Source of the DNA: Amycolatopsis palatopharyngis
Lineage (GTDB): Bacteria; Actinomycetota; Actinomycetes; Mycobacteriales; Pseudonocardiaceae
Assembly: GCF_003385185.1 (NCBI RefSeq)
Contig: NZ_PQHZ01000013.1
Coordinates: forward strand, 85,061 to 149,060
Direction of reading: 5' to 3'
DNA: 64,000 nt
The translations under genes were made by a program, and so were the position numbers. Positions 25,687 to 34,140 of this stretch are shown piece after piece; position 1 is the first letter of the stretch, and every line of letters starts with the position of its first letter. The notes below the pieces were generated by a model. That model did not search any database and was not told the origin of the DNA. It saw nothing but the letters and a program-made list of their open reading frames with translations.

Positions 25687-25759
25687 GCGGACGTAGCGCA
25701 GCTGGTAGCGCATCACCTTGCCAAGGTGAGGGTCGCGGGTTCGAGTCCCGTCGTCCGCT
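25687..25759 (+). tRNA. tRNA-Gly (anticodon GCC)
   Basis: A complete 73-base cloverleaf: acceptor GCGGACG pairs with CGTCCGC and T is the discriminator; D arm GCGC-AGCTGGTA-GCGC; anticodon stem CACCT/AGGTG with loop TTGCCAA (anticodon GCC); T arm GCGGG-TTCGAGT-CCCGT. CCA is not encoded. Confidence 0.97.
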
Positions 25760-25998
25760 CTCAGCAGTCCCGGCAGGTCGGCAGGCCGAACGAGCGCCGA
25801 ACCCGCCCCGCGGTGCCGCGAGAGCGAGCCGCTTCCCCAGATAGCACCTCTCGATTTCTTGTCCGTTTTCTGTCCGCCCGGCGCGGTGGTTGCCAGGAAC
25901 GCAACAGCCGCGGGCGTCATACACCGGGTTATACCCCGTTCGGGGTAGAGCGTGAACCCGAATTGCCGTATCCCTGCTACATCAGTTGTAGGCCGCTC
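25760..25998. other. Gene-free stretch after tRNA-Gly
   Basis: About 300 bases up to the LPMO gene contain no supported ORF. A small hairpin TACCCC-GTTC-GGGGTA lies near 25934-25949. The part next to the LPMO holds the DasR-like site listed separately. Confidence 0.6.
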
Positions 25999-26014
25999 AG
26001 TGGTCTACACCAAT
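25999..26014 (+). promoter_or_regulatory. DasR-responsive-element-like site upstream of the LPMO
   Basis: AGTGGTCTACACCAAT matches 13 of 16 positions of the dre pattern ACTGGTCTAGACCACT and keeps the dyad TGGTCTANACCA apart from one centre base. It ends 47 bases before the LPMO ATG. DasR is the GntR-family repressor of chitin/N-acetylglucosamine genes in actinomycetes; its binding here is inferred. Confidence 0.65.
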
Positions 26015-26061
26015 CTCGCAGTAGCTGACACTCAGCGGTACCCCCTGCGAGAGGAGTAACA

Positions 26062-26667
26062 ATGCTCGGGAAGCGAATCCGGCGGGCATTCGGCATCGGC
26101 GTACTCGGCCTGGTGCCCCTGATCCTGCCGCTGGCCTTCGCCGGTGTGGCGAACGCGCACGGCTACACGAACAACCCACCCAGCCGCTCCTACCACTGCA
26201 AACTCGGCAACGTCAGCGACTGTGGAGCAATCCAGTGGGAGCCACAGAGCGTCGAGGGCCCGAAGGGGTTCCCCAGCCGGGGTCCGAGTGACGGCGAACT
26301 CTGCTCGGCCAACAACAGCCGCTTCGCCCAGTTGGACGACCAGAGCAAGGCGTGGCCGAAAACCAATCTGACCAGTGGCCAGCGGTTCGAGTTCGTCTGG
26401 ACCCTCACCGCGGCGCATGCGACGACGAAGTTCCACTACTACGTAACCAAGGACGGCTGGAACCCGAACCAACCGCTGACCCGGTCCCAGTTGGAGCTGG
26501 AACCGTTCCTCACAGTCCCGTTCAACGGCCAGCGTCCGCCCTTCACCGTCCGGCACAGCGGCACACTGCCGGCAGGCAAGTCGGGCCACCACATGATCTA
26601 CGCCGTGTGGGACGTCGCGGACACCACGAACGCGTTCTACTCCTGCAGCGACATCAACTTCCGCTGA
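26062..26667 (+). CDS. Chitin-active-type AA10 lytic polysaccharide monooxygenase
   Basis: A 201-residue secreted copper enzyme that cleaves crystalline polysaccharide oxidatively. The signal peptide ends at VANA, exposing mature His1 (HGYTNNPPSR), the first copper ligand; the second His is in TLTAAHATTKFHYYV and the axial Phe in TTNAFYSCSDINF. The stretch QWEPQSVEGPKGFP and the overall sequence are close to Serratia CBP21, so chitin is the likely substrate. It is a single domain without a carbohydrate-binding module. GAGAGGAG is the ribosome site. The dre-like site upstream fits induction by N-acetylglucosamine. Confidence 0.95.
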   Translation: MLGKRIRRAFGIGVLGLVPLILPLAFAGVANAHGYTNNPPSRSYHCKLGNVSDCGAIQWEPQSVEGPKGFPSRGPSDGELCSANNSRFAQLDDQSKAWPKTNLTSGQRFEFVWTLTAAHATTKFHYYVTKDGWNPNQPLTRSQLELEPFLTVPFNGQRPPFTVRHSGTLPAGKSGHHMIYAVWDVADTTNAFYSCSDINFR

Positions 26668-26680
26668 CGGATCGGTCCGC

Positions 26681-26719
26681 CGCCGTCACGGCCACCCGCT
26701 CGAGGTGGCCGTGACGGCG
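26681..26719. terminator. Perfect 16-bp hairpin, bidirectional terminator
   Basis: CGCCGTCACGGCCACC (26681-26696) and its exact complement (26704-26719) enclose a 7-base loop. It lies between the convergent LPMO and protein kinase genes, 14 bases after the LPMO stop. Confidence 0.85.
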
Positions 26720-26834
26720 TTGTCCTGCTCATGCGGCATCCACGCGGACTTGGCGAGAGTGAACGCGGAGCGGGCGAAGCCTTGAGTATCGCTACTCAAT
26801 ACGCGGTCACGAATGGGACAACCGTGCCGGCCGA

Positions 26835-28562
26835 TCAGCTCGTGATGAGGTAGCCGAGCAGCAGTTCGCGGGTCTCGCCCTCACAGTTCGAGTTCAGCGA
26901 GTCGAAGTGGCTGTCACCCGCGTTGCAGCGGTACAGAGGCAGCGATGACACACCCTCCGGCGCCGCCGCGAATATGTAGCCGAGCAGGCCGATCGCCCGC
27001 TGTCCTTCGCAACCGCCCGACTGGTCGATGGAGGAGAACCAGTCCCCGTCGCGATTGGCCAGCGTGCACGCGTACAGCTTCCGGGCTCCCTGCTCGGGAG
27101 CCGCCGCGAGCGAGCCGAACACGCCTTCGGCGGAAAAACCGGGTGGCACGTCGACGTTGCTGGTCCCGCTGAAATGCGGCCCCTCGGGGTGGTTGTACCT
27201 GGTCAGCGGAAGCAGGTCGCGTTTGGGCGCGGCCGGTTGCGCGGGGGCGCCGTCCTCGGTGCGTTCCACGTCTTTCCCCGTCCCCGGGTCACTCTCGCCG
27301 GCATTCCCGGACTTGTCCGCCCTGTCCACCGGGCCCGCTTCCACCCGCTCGGCGGTCTCGCCTGTGGCGGCCTGTGTTTTCGACGTCGCCGGGTTCTCCG
27401 GGGTCGCGCCGGCGCGGGTCGTCGCATCGAGCTCGGCAGGCGCGGACGCGCCGGAGTCATCGGTGTCCGCCGCCGTGGCGGCGCCGCGCTCGGAGTCCGG
27501 TGGAATCAGGAAGATCGCCCCGAGCGCCACGATCACCGCCACCGCGGTGCCCGCCAGCAGGAGCAGACCGCGACGCCGCCTCGGCTCGTTCCCGGGCGGA
27601 GCGGATTCGACGTCAGCCCCTGCCCCGGAGTCGTGCCACGGTGCGGGCGGCGGTTCGTTCGGCACGGCAGCGGTGGCGGCGTCGACGTACCGGGTGGGTG
27701 CCTCCTCGACCGGCAAGGCCTGGGTGGCGTCTGCGCCGGCCACGGCCGAAAGCAGGGGCATCGCCCGCTCCGCGGTCAGCCGGTCCGGCATGGACTGGGT
27801 CAGCAGCCCCTGGACCACGACGGCCAGTTGTCCCCGGCAACGGCGCACCTGCGGCTGTTCGTACATGATCGCGTGCACGGTGGCCGCCGTGCTGTCGCGC
27901 CGGAAGGGAGCCTGCCCTTCCACGGCGTGAAACAGGGTCGCGCCCAGCGACCAGAGGTCGGAGGCGGGCGCGGGACTCGCCCCGGCGAACAACTCCGGAG
28001 CCATGTAACCCGGCGATCCCATGATGCCGCCGGTCATGGTCAGACTCGGATCGTCCATCGCCTTGGCGATCCCGAAGTCGGCGAGCTTCACCCGGCCGTT
28101 CGGCAGCACCATGATGTTGGCGGGCTTGACGTCACGATGCACGATTCCGGCCGCATGCGCCGCCTGCAGGGCACCGAGGACCTGCGCGCCGATATCCGCG
28201 ACCCTGGCGGCGTCGAGCGGCCCCTGCTGCGCCATCAGTTCGGCCAGGGTGGGCGCGTTGACGAGCTCCATCACGATGTAGGTGACGTCCTGCTCGGTGA
28301 GCACGTCGTACACGATCACGACGGATGGATCGTTCAGCCTGCCCGCGGTGCGGGCCTCGCGCAGCACCCGCTCGACGTAGGTCGCTCGCTCGGCCGCACC
28401 CGCGCCGAGCGGCGCGCGCAGCTCCTTCAGCGCGACCTGACGGCCGATGACCCGATCGTCGGCGCGCCAGACGACTCCCATGCCGCCCCGGCCGAGCTCG
28501 TCCAGGATCGCGTATCTACCCGCTACCACTCTCGGCCTGCGGGAGTTGACCTCGTTGTGCAC
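26835..28562 (-). CDS. Membrane Ser/Thr protein kinase with extracellular Cys-containing repeats
   Basis: A 575-residue PknB-type kinase. Kinase domain about 12-270: Gly loop LGRGGMGVVWRAD, Lys in VALKEL, catalytic loop IVHRDVKPANIMVL, DFGIAKA, and activation segment GSPGYMAPELF. A membrane helix follows near 340 (GLLLLAGTAVAVIVALGAIF). The outside part has a Thr/Glu/Ala-rich linker and a C-terminal domain of about 130 residues with two or more repeats, each with LY-x-C, an acidic-aromatic stretch (GDWFSS, DSHFDS), CEG and LLGY. There are no PASTA motifs. GTG at 28562 was chosen because GAGGGGGGA precedes it; GTG at 28583 is possible. The C-terminal domain is a likely ligand sensor. Confidence 0.92.
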   Translation of the reverse strand: MHNEVNSRRPRVVAGRYAILDELGRGGMGVVWRADDRVIGRQVALKELRAPLGAGAAERATYVERVLREARTAGRLNDPSVVIVYDVLTEQDVTYIVMELVNAPTLAELMAQQGPLDAARVADIGAQVLGALQAAHAAGIVHRDVKPANIMVLPNGRVKLADFGIAKAMDDPSLTMTGGIMGSPGYMAPELFAGASPAPASDLWSLGATLFHAVEGQAPFRRDSTAATVHAIMYEQPQVRRCRGQLAVVVQGLLTQSMPDRLTAERAMPLLSAVAGADATQALPVEEAPTRYVDAATAAVPNEPPPAPWHDSGAGADVESAPPGNEPRRRRGLLLLAGTAVAVIVALGAIFLIPPDSERGAATAADTDDSGASAPAELDATTRAGATPENPATSKTQAATGETAERVEAGPVDRADKSGNAGESDPGTGKDVERTEDGAPAQPAAPKRDLLPLTRYNHPEGPHFSGTSNVDVPPGFSAEGVFGSLAAAPEQGARKLYACTLANRDGDWFSSIDQSGGCEGQRAIGLLGYIFAAAPEGVSSLPLYRCNAGDSHFDSLNSNCEGETRELLLGYLITS

Positions 28563-28640
28563 CCGTCCCCCCTCGTCGACCACGGGCTCGTGGACGCGAC
28601 GACATGCTAGCGAGGTAGGGCTGCCCGGCTACCGAACACC

Positions 28641-28988
28641 TCAGTTCCCGTACTGCTTCGTCTCCGGCCGTTCGATCAGCAGGGCGTGCGCGGCTTCGTC
28701 GGCGACGGGCCGGTGCTGAACTCCCTTCGGCACCACGAACAGGTCACCCGCGTTCAGGACGACCGGGTCCCGCCCTTCCAGCTCGATCCGGAAGCTGCCG
28801 TCCCAGCAGAGGAACAACTCGTCCTCGTCGTGGTGATGCCAGGGAAACTCGCCATGCAGCTCGGCGACGCGTACGACGGTGTCGTTCACCAACGCCAGGT
28901 CTTGTGGCCGGAAGGGGCCGGACAGAGCCGCGATCGTCTTTGGGATGGACACGTGCCCGACGGAAGTACTGGTCGTTTCCTCGCTCAT
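28641..28988 (-). CDS. Cupin-domain protein
   Basis: A 115-residue single beta-barrel. Cupin motif 1 is FPWHHHDEDELFLCWDG with three His and a Glu that can bind metal; motif 2 is DLFVVPKGVQHRPVADE with a further His. Small cupins of this kind include metal-dependent isomerases, dioxygenases and sugar-binding sensors; the substrate is unknown. It is divergent from the nitrilase-fold gene by about 75-120 bases. Confidence 0.88.
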   Translation of the reverse strand: MSEETTSTSVGHVSIPKTIAALSGPFRPQDLALVNDTVVRVAELHGEFPWHHHDEDELFLCWDGSFRIELEGRDPVVLNAGDLFVVPKGVQHRPVADEAAHALLIERPETKQYGN

Positions 28989-29108
28989 GTCCACCATCCT
29001 CTGCCCGGCTCTGCCTTGACTCCAGAGCCAATCGGCAGTAATTGGTTTGCCCGTCGGGAGGACGTGCTGAGCGAGGCCGTCGCCCGTGGCGCACGTAATC
29101 TCGGCAGG

Positions 29109-29813
29109 GTGGATGATCCCTTCGTCATCGCGGTGGCCCAGCCCCTGACGGTGAGCCACGACTCCGCCGCGAACGCGCTGGCACATGCGCACGCCGTGCG
29201 GGCTGCCGAGGCCAGGGTGGTGGTCTTTCCCGAGCTCTCCCTGACCGGCTACGAACTCGACGCCGAAGCGATCGCCGTCGACGACCCCCGTCTCGCACCG
29301 CTGGTGCAAGCCTGCGCCGATACGGGGTCGATCGCGCTGGCGGGCGCCCCCACTCTGGACGAGGCGGGGCGATCGCACATCGCGATGCTGGCTGTCGACG
29401 GTGCCGGGGCGAGGGTGGCGTACCGGAAGATGTGGTTGGGAGCCAAGGAAACCGAACGGTTCACCCCGGGAACCGAGCCTGCCGTGCTCGACGTCGACGG
29501 CCTACGACTGGGGCTGGCCATCTGCAAGGACACCGGTGTCGTCCAGCACGCGGCGGACAGCGTCGCCCTCGGCATCGACATCTACGTCGCTGGTGTCGTG
29601 CATTCCGCTGCCGAGGAAGCCGTGCACGACGAACGCGCCCGCCGGGTGGCGGGCGTCCACGGCGTGTGGGTCGCGACGGCCAGTTTCGCCGGTCCCACCG
29701 GCTGCGGCTTCAGCGAAACGGCAGGCCGCTCGGGCATCTGGAACGCGCACGGCGACCCCGTGGCACAGGCGGGACCAGAGATCGGGGCACTCGTCAGGAC
29801 CGCGCTGAGGTGA
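29109..29813 (+). CDS. Carbon-nitrogen hydrolase (nitrilase superfamily)
   Basis: An amidohydrolase of about 234 residues. The Glu-Lys-Cys triad is visible: Glu in VVFPELSLTGYELD, Lys in AYRKMWLGAKE, and the nucleophile Cys in LGLAICKDTGVV. The family hydrolyses amides, nitriles or N-carbamoyl groups; the exact substrate cannot be assigned. The start is uncertain: GTG 29109 (VDDPFVIAVAQ) begins right at the domain, while GTG 29064 follows GGGAGGA but with only one spacer base. The C-terminal part is intact (GIWNAHGDPVAQAG). Confidence 0.85.
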   Translation: MDDPFVIAVAQPLTVSHDSAANALAHAHAVRAAEARVVVFPELSLTGYELDAEAIAVDDPRLAPLVQACADTGSIALAGAPTLDEAGRSHIAMLAVDGAGARVAYRKMWLGAKETERFTPGTEPAVLDVDGLRLGLAICKDTGVVQHAADSVALGIDIYVAGVVHSAAEEAVHDERARRVAGVHGVWVATASFAGPTGCGFSETAGRSGIWNAHGDPVAQAGPEIGALVRTALR

Positions 29814-29864
29814 GCGCCGGCTGCGCGAGCCGGGAGCAGCGCCACGGCCAGTGCAGCCGGGGGA

Positions 29865-30527
29865 CTAACCCTCCTGGATCCCAAGTCCGACGGGGCAGCT
29901 GACACCGGTGCCGCCGAGGCCGCAGTAGCCGTCCGGCACCTTGTGCAGGTACTGCTGGTGGTAGTCCTCGGCGTAGAAGAATTCCCGCAGCGGGGCCAGT
30001 TCGGTGCTGATCTCGCCCTGGCCTGCCGACCGGAGGGCCGATTGGAACGCATCCCTCGACGTCTCGGCCGCCACCTGCTGCGCGTCGTCGGTGTAGTAGA
30101 TCGCGGAGCGGTACTGGGTACCCACGTCGTTGCCCTGCCGCATGCCCTGGGTCGGGTCGTGGCCCTCCCAGAACACCTTCAGCAGGGTCTCGTAGCTCAC
30201 CTGCGCGGGGTCGTAGACGACGAGAACGGCCTCGGTGTGCCCGGTCAGGCCGCTGCAGACCTCCTCGTACGTCGGATTCGGGGTGTGCCCGCCCGCGTAG
30301 CCGACCGCCGTCGAGTGGACCCCGGGGGTCTGCCAGAACAGCCGCTCGGCGCCCCAGAAGCAACCCAGCCCGAAGACGGCGGTACGCATGCCTTCCGGGA
30401 ACGGGGGCTTGATCCGCCGATCGTGGTGAACCGCGTGCCGCTCCGGCACGGCCAGTGGCGCATCCCGGCCGGGGAGCGCCTCATCGGCGGAAACGGACCG
30501 TGTCTTGTCTCGACCAAACCACGACAT
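29865..30527 (-). CDS. msrA: Peptide methionine sulfoxide reductase A
   Basis: A 220-residue enzyme that repairs (S)-methionine sulfoxide in oxidised proteins. The catalytic Cys is in [14 protein letters not shown] near residue 56; [18 protein letters not shown] and [19 protein letters not shown] are family signatures, and the recycling Cys residues lie in [15 protein letters not shown] at the C-terminus. The N-terminal extension of about 40 residues is charged and typical of actinobacterial MsrA. Cytosolic. It is convergent with the nitrilase-fold gene. Confidence 0.96.
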   Translation of the reverse strand: MSWFGRDKTRSVSADEALPGRDAPLAVPERHAVHHDRRIKPPFPEGMRTAVFGLGCFWGAERLFWQTPGVHSTAVGYAGGHTPNPTYEEVCSGLTGHTEAVLVVYDPAQVSYETLLKVFWEGHDPTQGMRQGNDVGTQYRSAIYYTDDAQQVAAETSRDAFQSALRSAGQGEISTELAPLREFFYAEDYHQQYLHKVPDGYCGLGGTGVSCPVGLGIQEG

Positions 30528-30655
30528 ACTTCAACTGTACGCAGCCCGGCCACCTCACATTCCCGGATCGACCCGCGCAATAACCTGTACTGGCGGCAGC
30601 ACCCGGGCACACTCGGGCGGGCGACGAGCGCAGTGGTCACGAGCGGGGGTCGGAG

Positions 30656-31750
30656 ATGGGTTGGCAGGAGGAACTGCGGCGCCTCGATGCGGAGCTGGCC
30701 GACGGGAAAATCACCCACGACCAGCATCGAAGGCTGCGCGACGAACTGCTCGCGTCGGCGTCGGGCGGGGCGATGGCCTCTCCCAGGGTATCGCCCCTTC
30801 GCCGGAGCGAAACGGCCTGGCGCAGCACGAACCCCGGCCACGAGCCGCAGCCGGCGCAGGCCCCCGAGCCGCCCGCTCCGGAACCGGCACCGGCGGAAGC
30901 CCCGAAACGACAGTCACCCGCGGCCGCACTGCTGGACAACGGCAGGCCGACAACCGCGCCGAGCCCGGCCGATCACCGGCGTACCGAGTCCATGGCGTAC
31001 CCAGCACTCGACCAGCCCACACAGGTGCTGCGCCCCGTGCCCGCCCTGCCGCCGCTGACACCGTCCAGGCAGCGGATGCCGGCATCCGGCGGTCCAGCCG
31101 CCACCGCGCCGCATACGCCATCCCGCGGCAGCGGCCAGAAACCGACCTGGATCTTCATCTCGCTCGGCGTGCTGCTGGTGCTTGCGCTGATCATCGGTGG
31201 TGCCTGGTGGCTGGGCCGTGACGGCGGAGACTCCGGCGGTTCGGCCGCGCAGCCCGGCACGAACGCGATACCCGGCGACTCCGCCGAGGTCGCACTGGAG
31301 GACCGGCTACCAGCGCTGCCGGGCAGGGCGAGCGCGAACAACTCCACCCTGTCGATCGACAAGGGTGTCGAACTCGATCTGTACCCCGAACAGGCAGCGG
31401 CGACCTTCCGCGAACACGATGCGACCAAGGTCATCCACCGGGGTTCGACCGAAGGAGACAGGTCTTACTTCCTGCTGGTGATCCCCACACCCGACGCGAA
31501 CAGCGCCCAAGCACTCGCCGACGACATGCGCGGTCTGGCGTCGAGCAGCGGATACGCTCAGCTCGACGCCACGCAACCGGCACTGAGCACCGAGTCCGGC
31601 GACCGGAGAATGCATATGTCCTGGTACGCCTCGAACGAGACCGCGGTGAACATTTGGGTGTCGCAACCACGCGAGGGTGATCGGAGAGCACTCACCGCGG
31701 AACTGAACCGGACGATCGATTCGCTTGGCGCTGTGCTGCCTCCTGGCTGA
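30656..31750 (+). CDS. SHOCT-like/one-TM protein with extracytoplasmic domain (paralogue A)
   Basis: A 364-residue protein. The first 35 residues (MGWQEELRRLDAELADGKIT...LRDELLA) form a SHOCT-like helical motif shared with the protein at 38967-40199. A Pro/Ala-rich linker, one membrane helix (WIFISLGVLLVLALIIGGAWW) and an outside domain of about 170 residues follow (LEDRLPALPGRASANNS, HMSWYASNETAVNIWVSQ). Function unknown. Its 3' end overlaps the convergent acyltransferase gene by 59 bases. Presence of a paralogue at the far end of the glycan genes suggests a role in that locus. Confidence 0.8.
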   Translation: MGWQEELRRLDAELADGKITHDQHRRLRDELLASASGGAMASPRVSPLRRSETAWRSTNPGHEPQPAQAPEPPAPEPAPAEAPKRQSPAAALLDNGRPTTAPSPADHRRTESMAYPALDQPTQVLRPVPALPPLTPSRQRMPASGGPAATAPHTPSRGSGQKPTWIFISLGVLLVLALIIGGAWWLGRDGGDSGGSAAQPGTNAIPGDSAEVALEDRLPALPGRASANNSTLSIDKGVELDLYPEQAAATFREHDATKVIHRGSTEGDRSYFLLVIPTPDANSAQALADDMRGLASSSGYAQLDATQPALSTESGDRRMHMSWYASNETAVNIWVSQPREGDRRALTAELNRTIDSLGAVLPPG

Positions 31751-32870
31751 CCTCCCCGGCAGCCGGGGCAGACGACGGCTTCCTTGCCTGCGGTTTCCGC
31801 AGGTACTTCCGCAGCCGGGCACTGGGTACCTCGACCAGGCGCCAGGAGAGGACGCCGCAGACGTAGGCGGCCACGACCCCGCAGGCCACGAGTATCCAGG
31901 GATCGCGAACTCCGGCTGCGACAATCATCTGTTGCACCGGAAACCCCCAGAGATACGTGCCGTAGCTGCCCATCACCCAAGGCGCACTCCCCGCCAGCTG
32001 TTTCGGCCAGTGGTGAGCCACTACGACGGCGCAGTAGGTGGCCATGATCGGCAGCAGGAACTGCTCGAAGGACGACGTGCGCAGCAGCAGCCACGCGACG
32101 AACAGCACCAGGGCCGGAAACCGGCGCAACGGGATCTTCTCGCGAAACGAGTACAGCACCATCCCGAGCACGAACGGGACCATGTAGCCGACCAACGGGC
32201 CGGTCGGCAGGCTGATTATGAGCGAGCCGGCATCGCCCCCATCCGCCTTGATGAGCGTGTCCAGGACGAACACTCCCACCGTCAGCGGAAGCAGAACGAC
32301 CAGCCGTGGGACACGGAGCACGAGCAGCAAGCCGACGATGAGCACGATCCCGTAACCGACCAGCTCCATCGGCAACGTCCAGATCGACCCGTTCACCGAG
32401 TACGGGTACGGGTTGTCAGCGAAGACACCGGGCAGGTCGTGCTGCAGCAGGAGCACGAGGAAGGTGCCGACGAGGTACCGCCAGGTCTGCTTGTCGGCCC
32501 AGTAATCCCCCAACGACCACGTCGTGTAGATCGGGCCGATCACGAATACCGTGATCACGACGAGAGCCAGGACCGGAGGCAGGATCCGGAGCAGTCGCCG
32601 CGCACAGAACCGCCACCAACTCGGGTCGCGCTGCCAGCTACCGCTGATCTGGTAACCGCTCATCGCGAACACCACCATCAGCGCGAGGTGCCCCGGCGCG
32701 AACTGCCAAGAGGACGGCACGAGGGAGGCACCCTTGTACATGGCCAGTCCCGCGCTGTGATTGGTGATCACGATGAAGGCAGCCACCAGGCGAAGCCAAG
32801 CAAAGCCGAGGTTGCGGTCCGCGTATCCGCTGTGCGATCGGCGGGGAAGCGGTTCCCCTCCCGCGACCAT
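31692..32870 (-). CDS. Acyltransferase-3 family membrane protein (OafA/YrhL type), copy 1
   Basis: A 392-residue integral membrane O-acyltransferase with about ten helices. The family motifs are the first-helix FAWLRLVAAFIVITNHSAGL (catalytic-type His), SGYQISGSWQRDPSWWRFCARRLLRI, and SVNGSIWTLPMELVGYGIVL. Such enzymes add acetyl or other acyl groups to surface sugars. ATG 32870 was chosen by alignment with the tandem paralogue and a nearby GGGGGAG; the longer frame to 33140 overlaps that paralogue and lacks similarity. The C-terminal tail is basic (LRKYLRKPQARKPSS). Confidence 0.9.
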   Translation of the reverse strand: MVAGGEPLPRRSHSGYADRNLGFAWLRLVAAFIVITNHSAGLAMYKGASLVPSSWQFAPGHLALMVVFAMSGYQISGSWQRDPSWWRFCARRLLRILPPVLALVVITVFVIGPIYTTWSLGDYWADKQTWRYLVGTFLVLLLQHDLPGVFADNPYPYSVNGSIWTLPMELVGYGIVLIVGLLLVLRVPRLVVLLPLTVGVFVLDTLIKADGGDAGSLIISLPTGPLVGYMVPFVLGMVLYSFREKIPLRRFPALVLFVAWLLLRTSSFEQFLLPIMATYCAVVVAHHWPKQLAGSAPWVMGSYGTYLWGFPVQQMIVAAGVRDPWILVACGVVAAYVCGVLSWRLVEVPSARLRKYLRKPQARKPSSAPAAGEVSQEAAQRQANRSSGSVPR

Positions 32871-32982
32871 TCCAACTCCCCCAATCCCCAGCGCGCAGAC
32901 AGTCGCGACGACCGCCCAGGTTACAGATCGTGTCCGCTTTGTCAGGACCTTCCCGGAGATCCTGAGCCACAGGTCACGCTCG

Positions 32983-34122
32983 TCAGGGTGCGCGAACCCT
33001 GGCGATCGGCTGGGTGATCTCGGCCGCGCCGGGCGACAACACGGGCTTCGGTGCCCGCAGGTACCTGCGCAGTTTCTGCGTGGGTACCTCGACCAGTAGC
33101 CAGGACAGCACTCCGCACGCGTACGAGATGGGAACGGCAAGTGCCATCAGCACCCACTGATCACGCACTCCACTGTGGATGATCATCTGCTGCACCGGGA
33201 AGGCCCAGATGTACATGCCGTAGCTGCCGAAGATCAGCCATCCGCTGACCTCTAGGCGCCGGGGCCAGTGATGGGCCAGCACAATGGCGCCGTAGCCGGC
33301 CGCCGCGGGCAGCAGGTATCGGTCCAGCGGAGTCCAATGCGCTCCGACCCAGCAGGCGAAGAGAACCCCCGCCACGAGCGGGCGCAACGGTATCCGGTCG
33401 CGGAACGTGTGCATCGCCATTCCGATGACGAACGGCACCATGAAGGACACCAGCGATCCCGTCGGCACGCTGAGCAGGGAACCGGCGTCTCCGTTGAAGC
33501 CGAAGGTCGCCTGGAACATGCCGTCCAGGACGACCAGTCCTGCCAGCAGCGGAAGGATCACCAGTCGCGTCACGCCGAACGCGATCACCAGCCCGACCAC
33601 GAGCACGATTCCGTAGCCGATCAACTCCATCGGCAACGTCCACAATGACCCGTTCACCGACCACGGATAGGGGTTGTCGACGAAGACTCCGGGCAGGGTG
33701 TGCTGCAGCAACAGCAGCAACGAAGTCCCCAGCAGATAGCGCCAGGTCTGCAGGTTCGCCCAATAGTCGGCGCTGGAAAGCACGGTGAAGATCGGCCCGA
33801 TCACGAACACGGTGATCATCACGACGACGAGCAACGGCGGCAGGATTCGCAGCAGGCGCCTGGCGCTGAAGCGCCACCACGAGGAGTCCCTGGCCCAGCT
33901 GTCGCTGATCTGGTAGCCGCTCATCGCGAAGAACGCCATCAACGCGATGTACCCAGGCGAGGCCTGCCAGCTCGCCGGAAAGACCGTGAGCCGTTCGGGG
34001 TGCACGAGCGGGGAGCTGTGGTCGATGACCACGAGCGTCGCGCCGATCATCCGCAGCCAGGCGAAGCCGATGTTGGGGTCGGCGTGGTCGCGCACCACGG
34101 CCTTGCGGTGAGAGGTCGGCAC
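32983..34122 (-). CDS. Acyltransferase-3 family membrane protein (OafA/YrhL type), copy 2
   Basis: A 379-residue paralogue of the neighbouring acyltransferase, with matching stretches throughout: FAWLRMIGATLVVIDHSSPL, SGYQISDSWARDSSWWRFSA, SVNGSLWTLPMELIGYG and WLIFGSYGMYIWAFPVQQMI. The pair clearly arose by tandem duplication and then diverged. It starts with GTG 18 bases after the glycosyltransferase stop, so the three genes are likely one transcript. Expected role: O-acylation of a glycan made by that glycosyltransferase (inference from context). Confidence 0.92.
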   Translation of the reverse strand: MPTSHRKAVVRDHADPNIGFAWLRMIGATLVVIDHSSPLVHPERLTVFPASWQASPGYIALMAFFAMSGYQISDSWARDSSWWRFSARRLLRILPPLLVVVMITVFVIGPIFTVLSSADYWANLQTWRYLLGTSLLLLLQHTLPGVFVDNPYPWSVNGSLWTLPMELIGYGIVLVVGLVIAFGVTRLVILPLLAGLVVLDGMFQATFGFNGDAGSLLSVPTGSLVSFMVPFVIGMAMHTFRDRIPLRPLVAGVLFACWVGAHWTPLDRYLLPAAAGYGAIVLAHHWPRRLEVSGWLIFGSYGMYIWAFPVQQMIIHSGVRDQWVLMALAVPISYACGVLSWLLVEVPTQKLRRYLRAPKPVLSPGAAEITQPIARVRAP

Positions 34123-34140
34123 GTCTGAGCCCCTCCCCGA

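Noticed and set aside
25687..25759. tRNA-Gly as an integration site
   Set aside because: No 3' duplicate of the tRNA end and no integrase were seen in the window.
32871..33140. N-terminal extension of the first acyltransferase
   Set aside because: It overlaps the 3' end of the paralogous gene in another frame, lacks similarity to the family, and the ATG at 32870 aligns with the paralogue's start.
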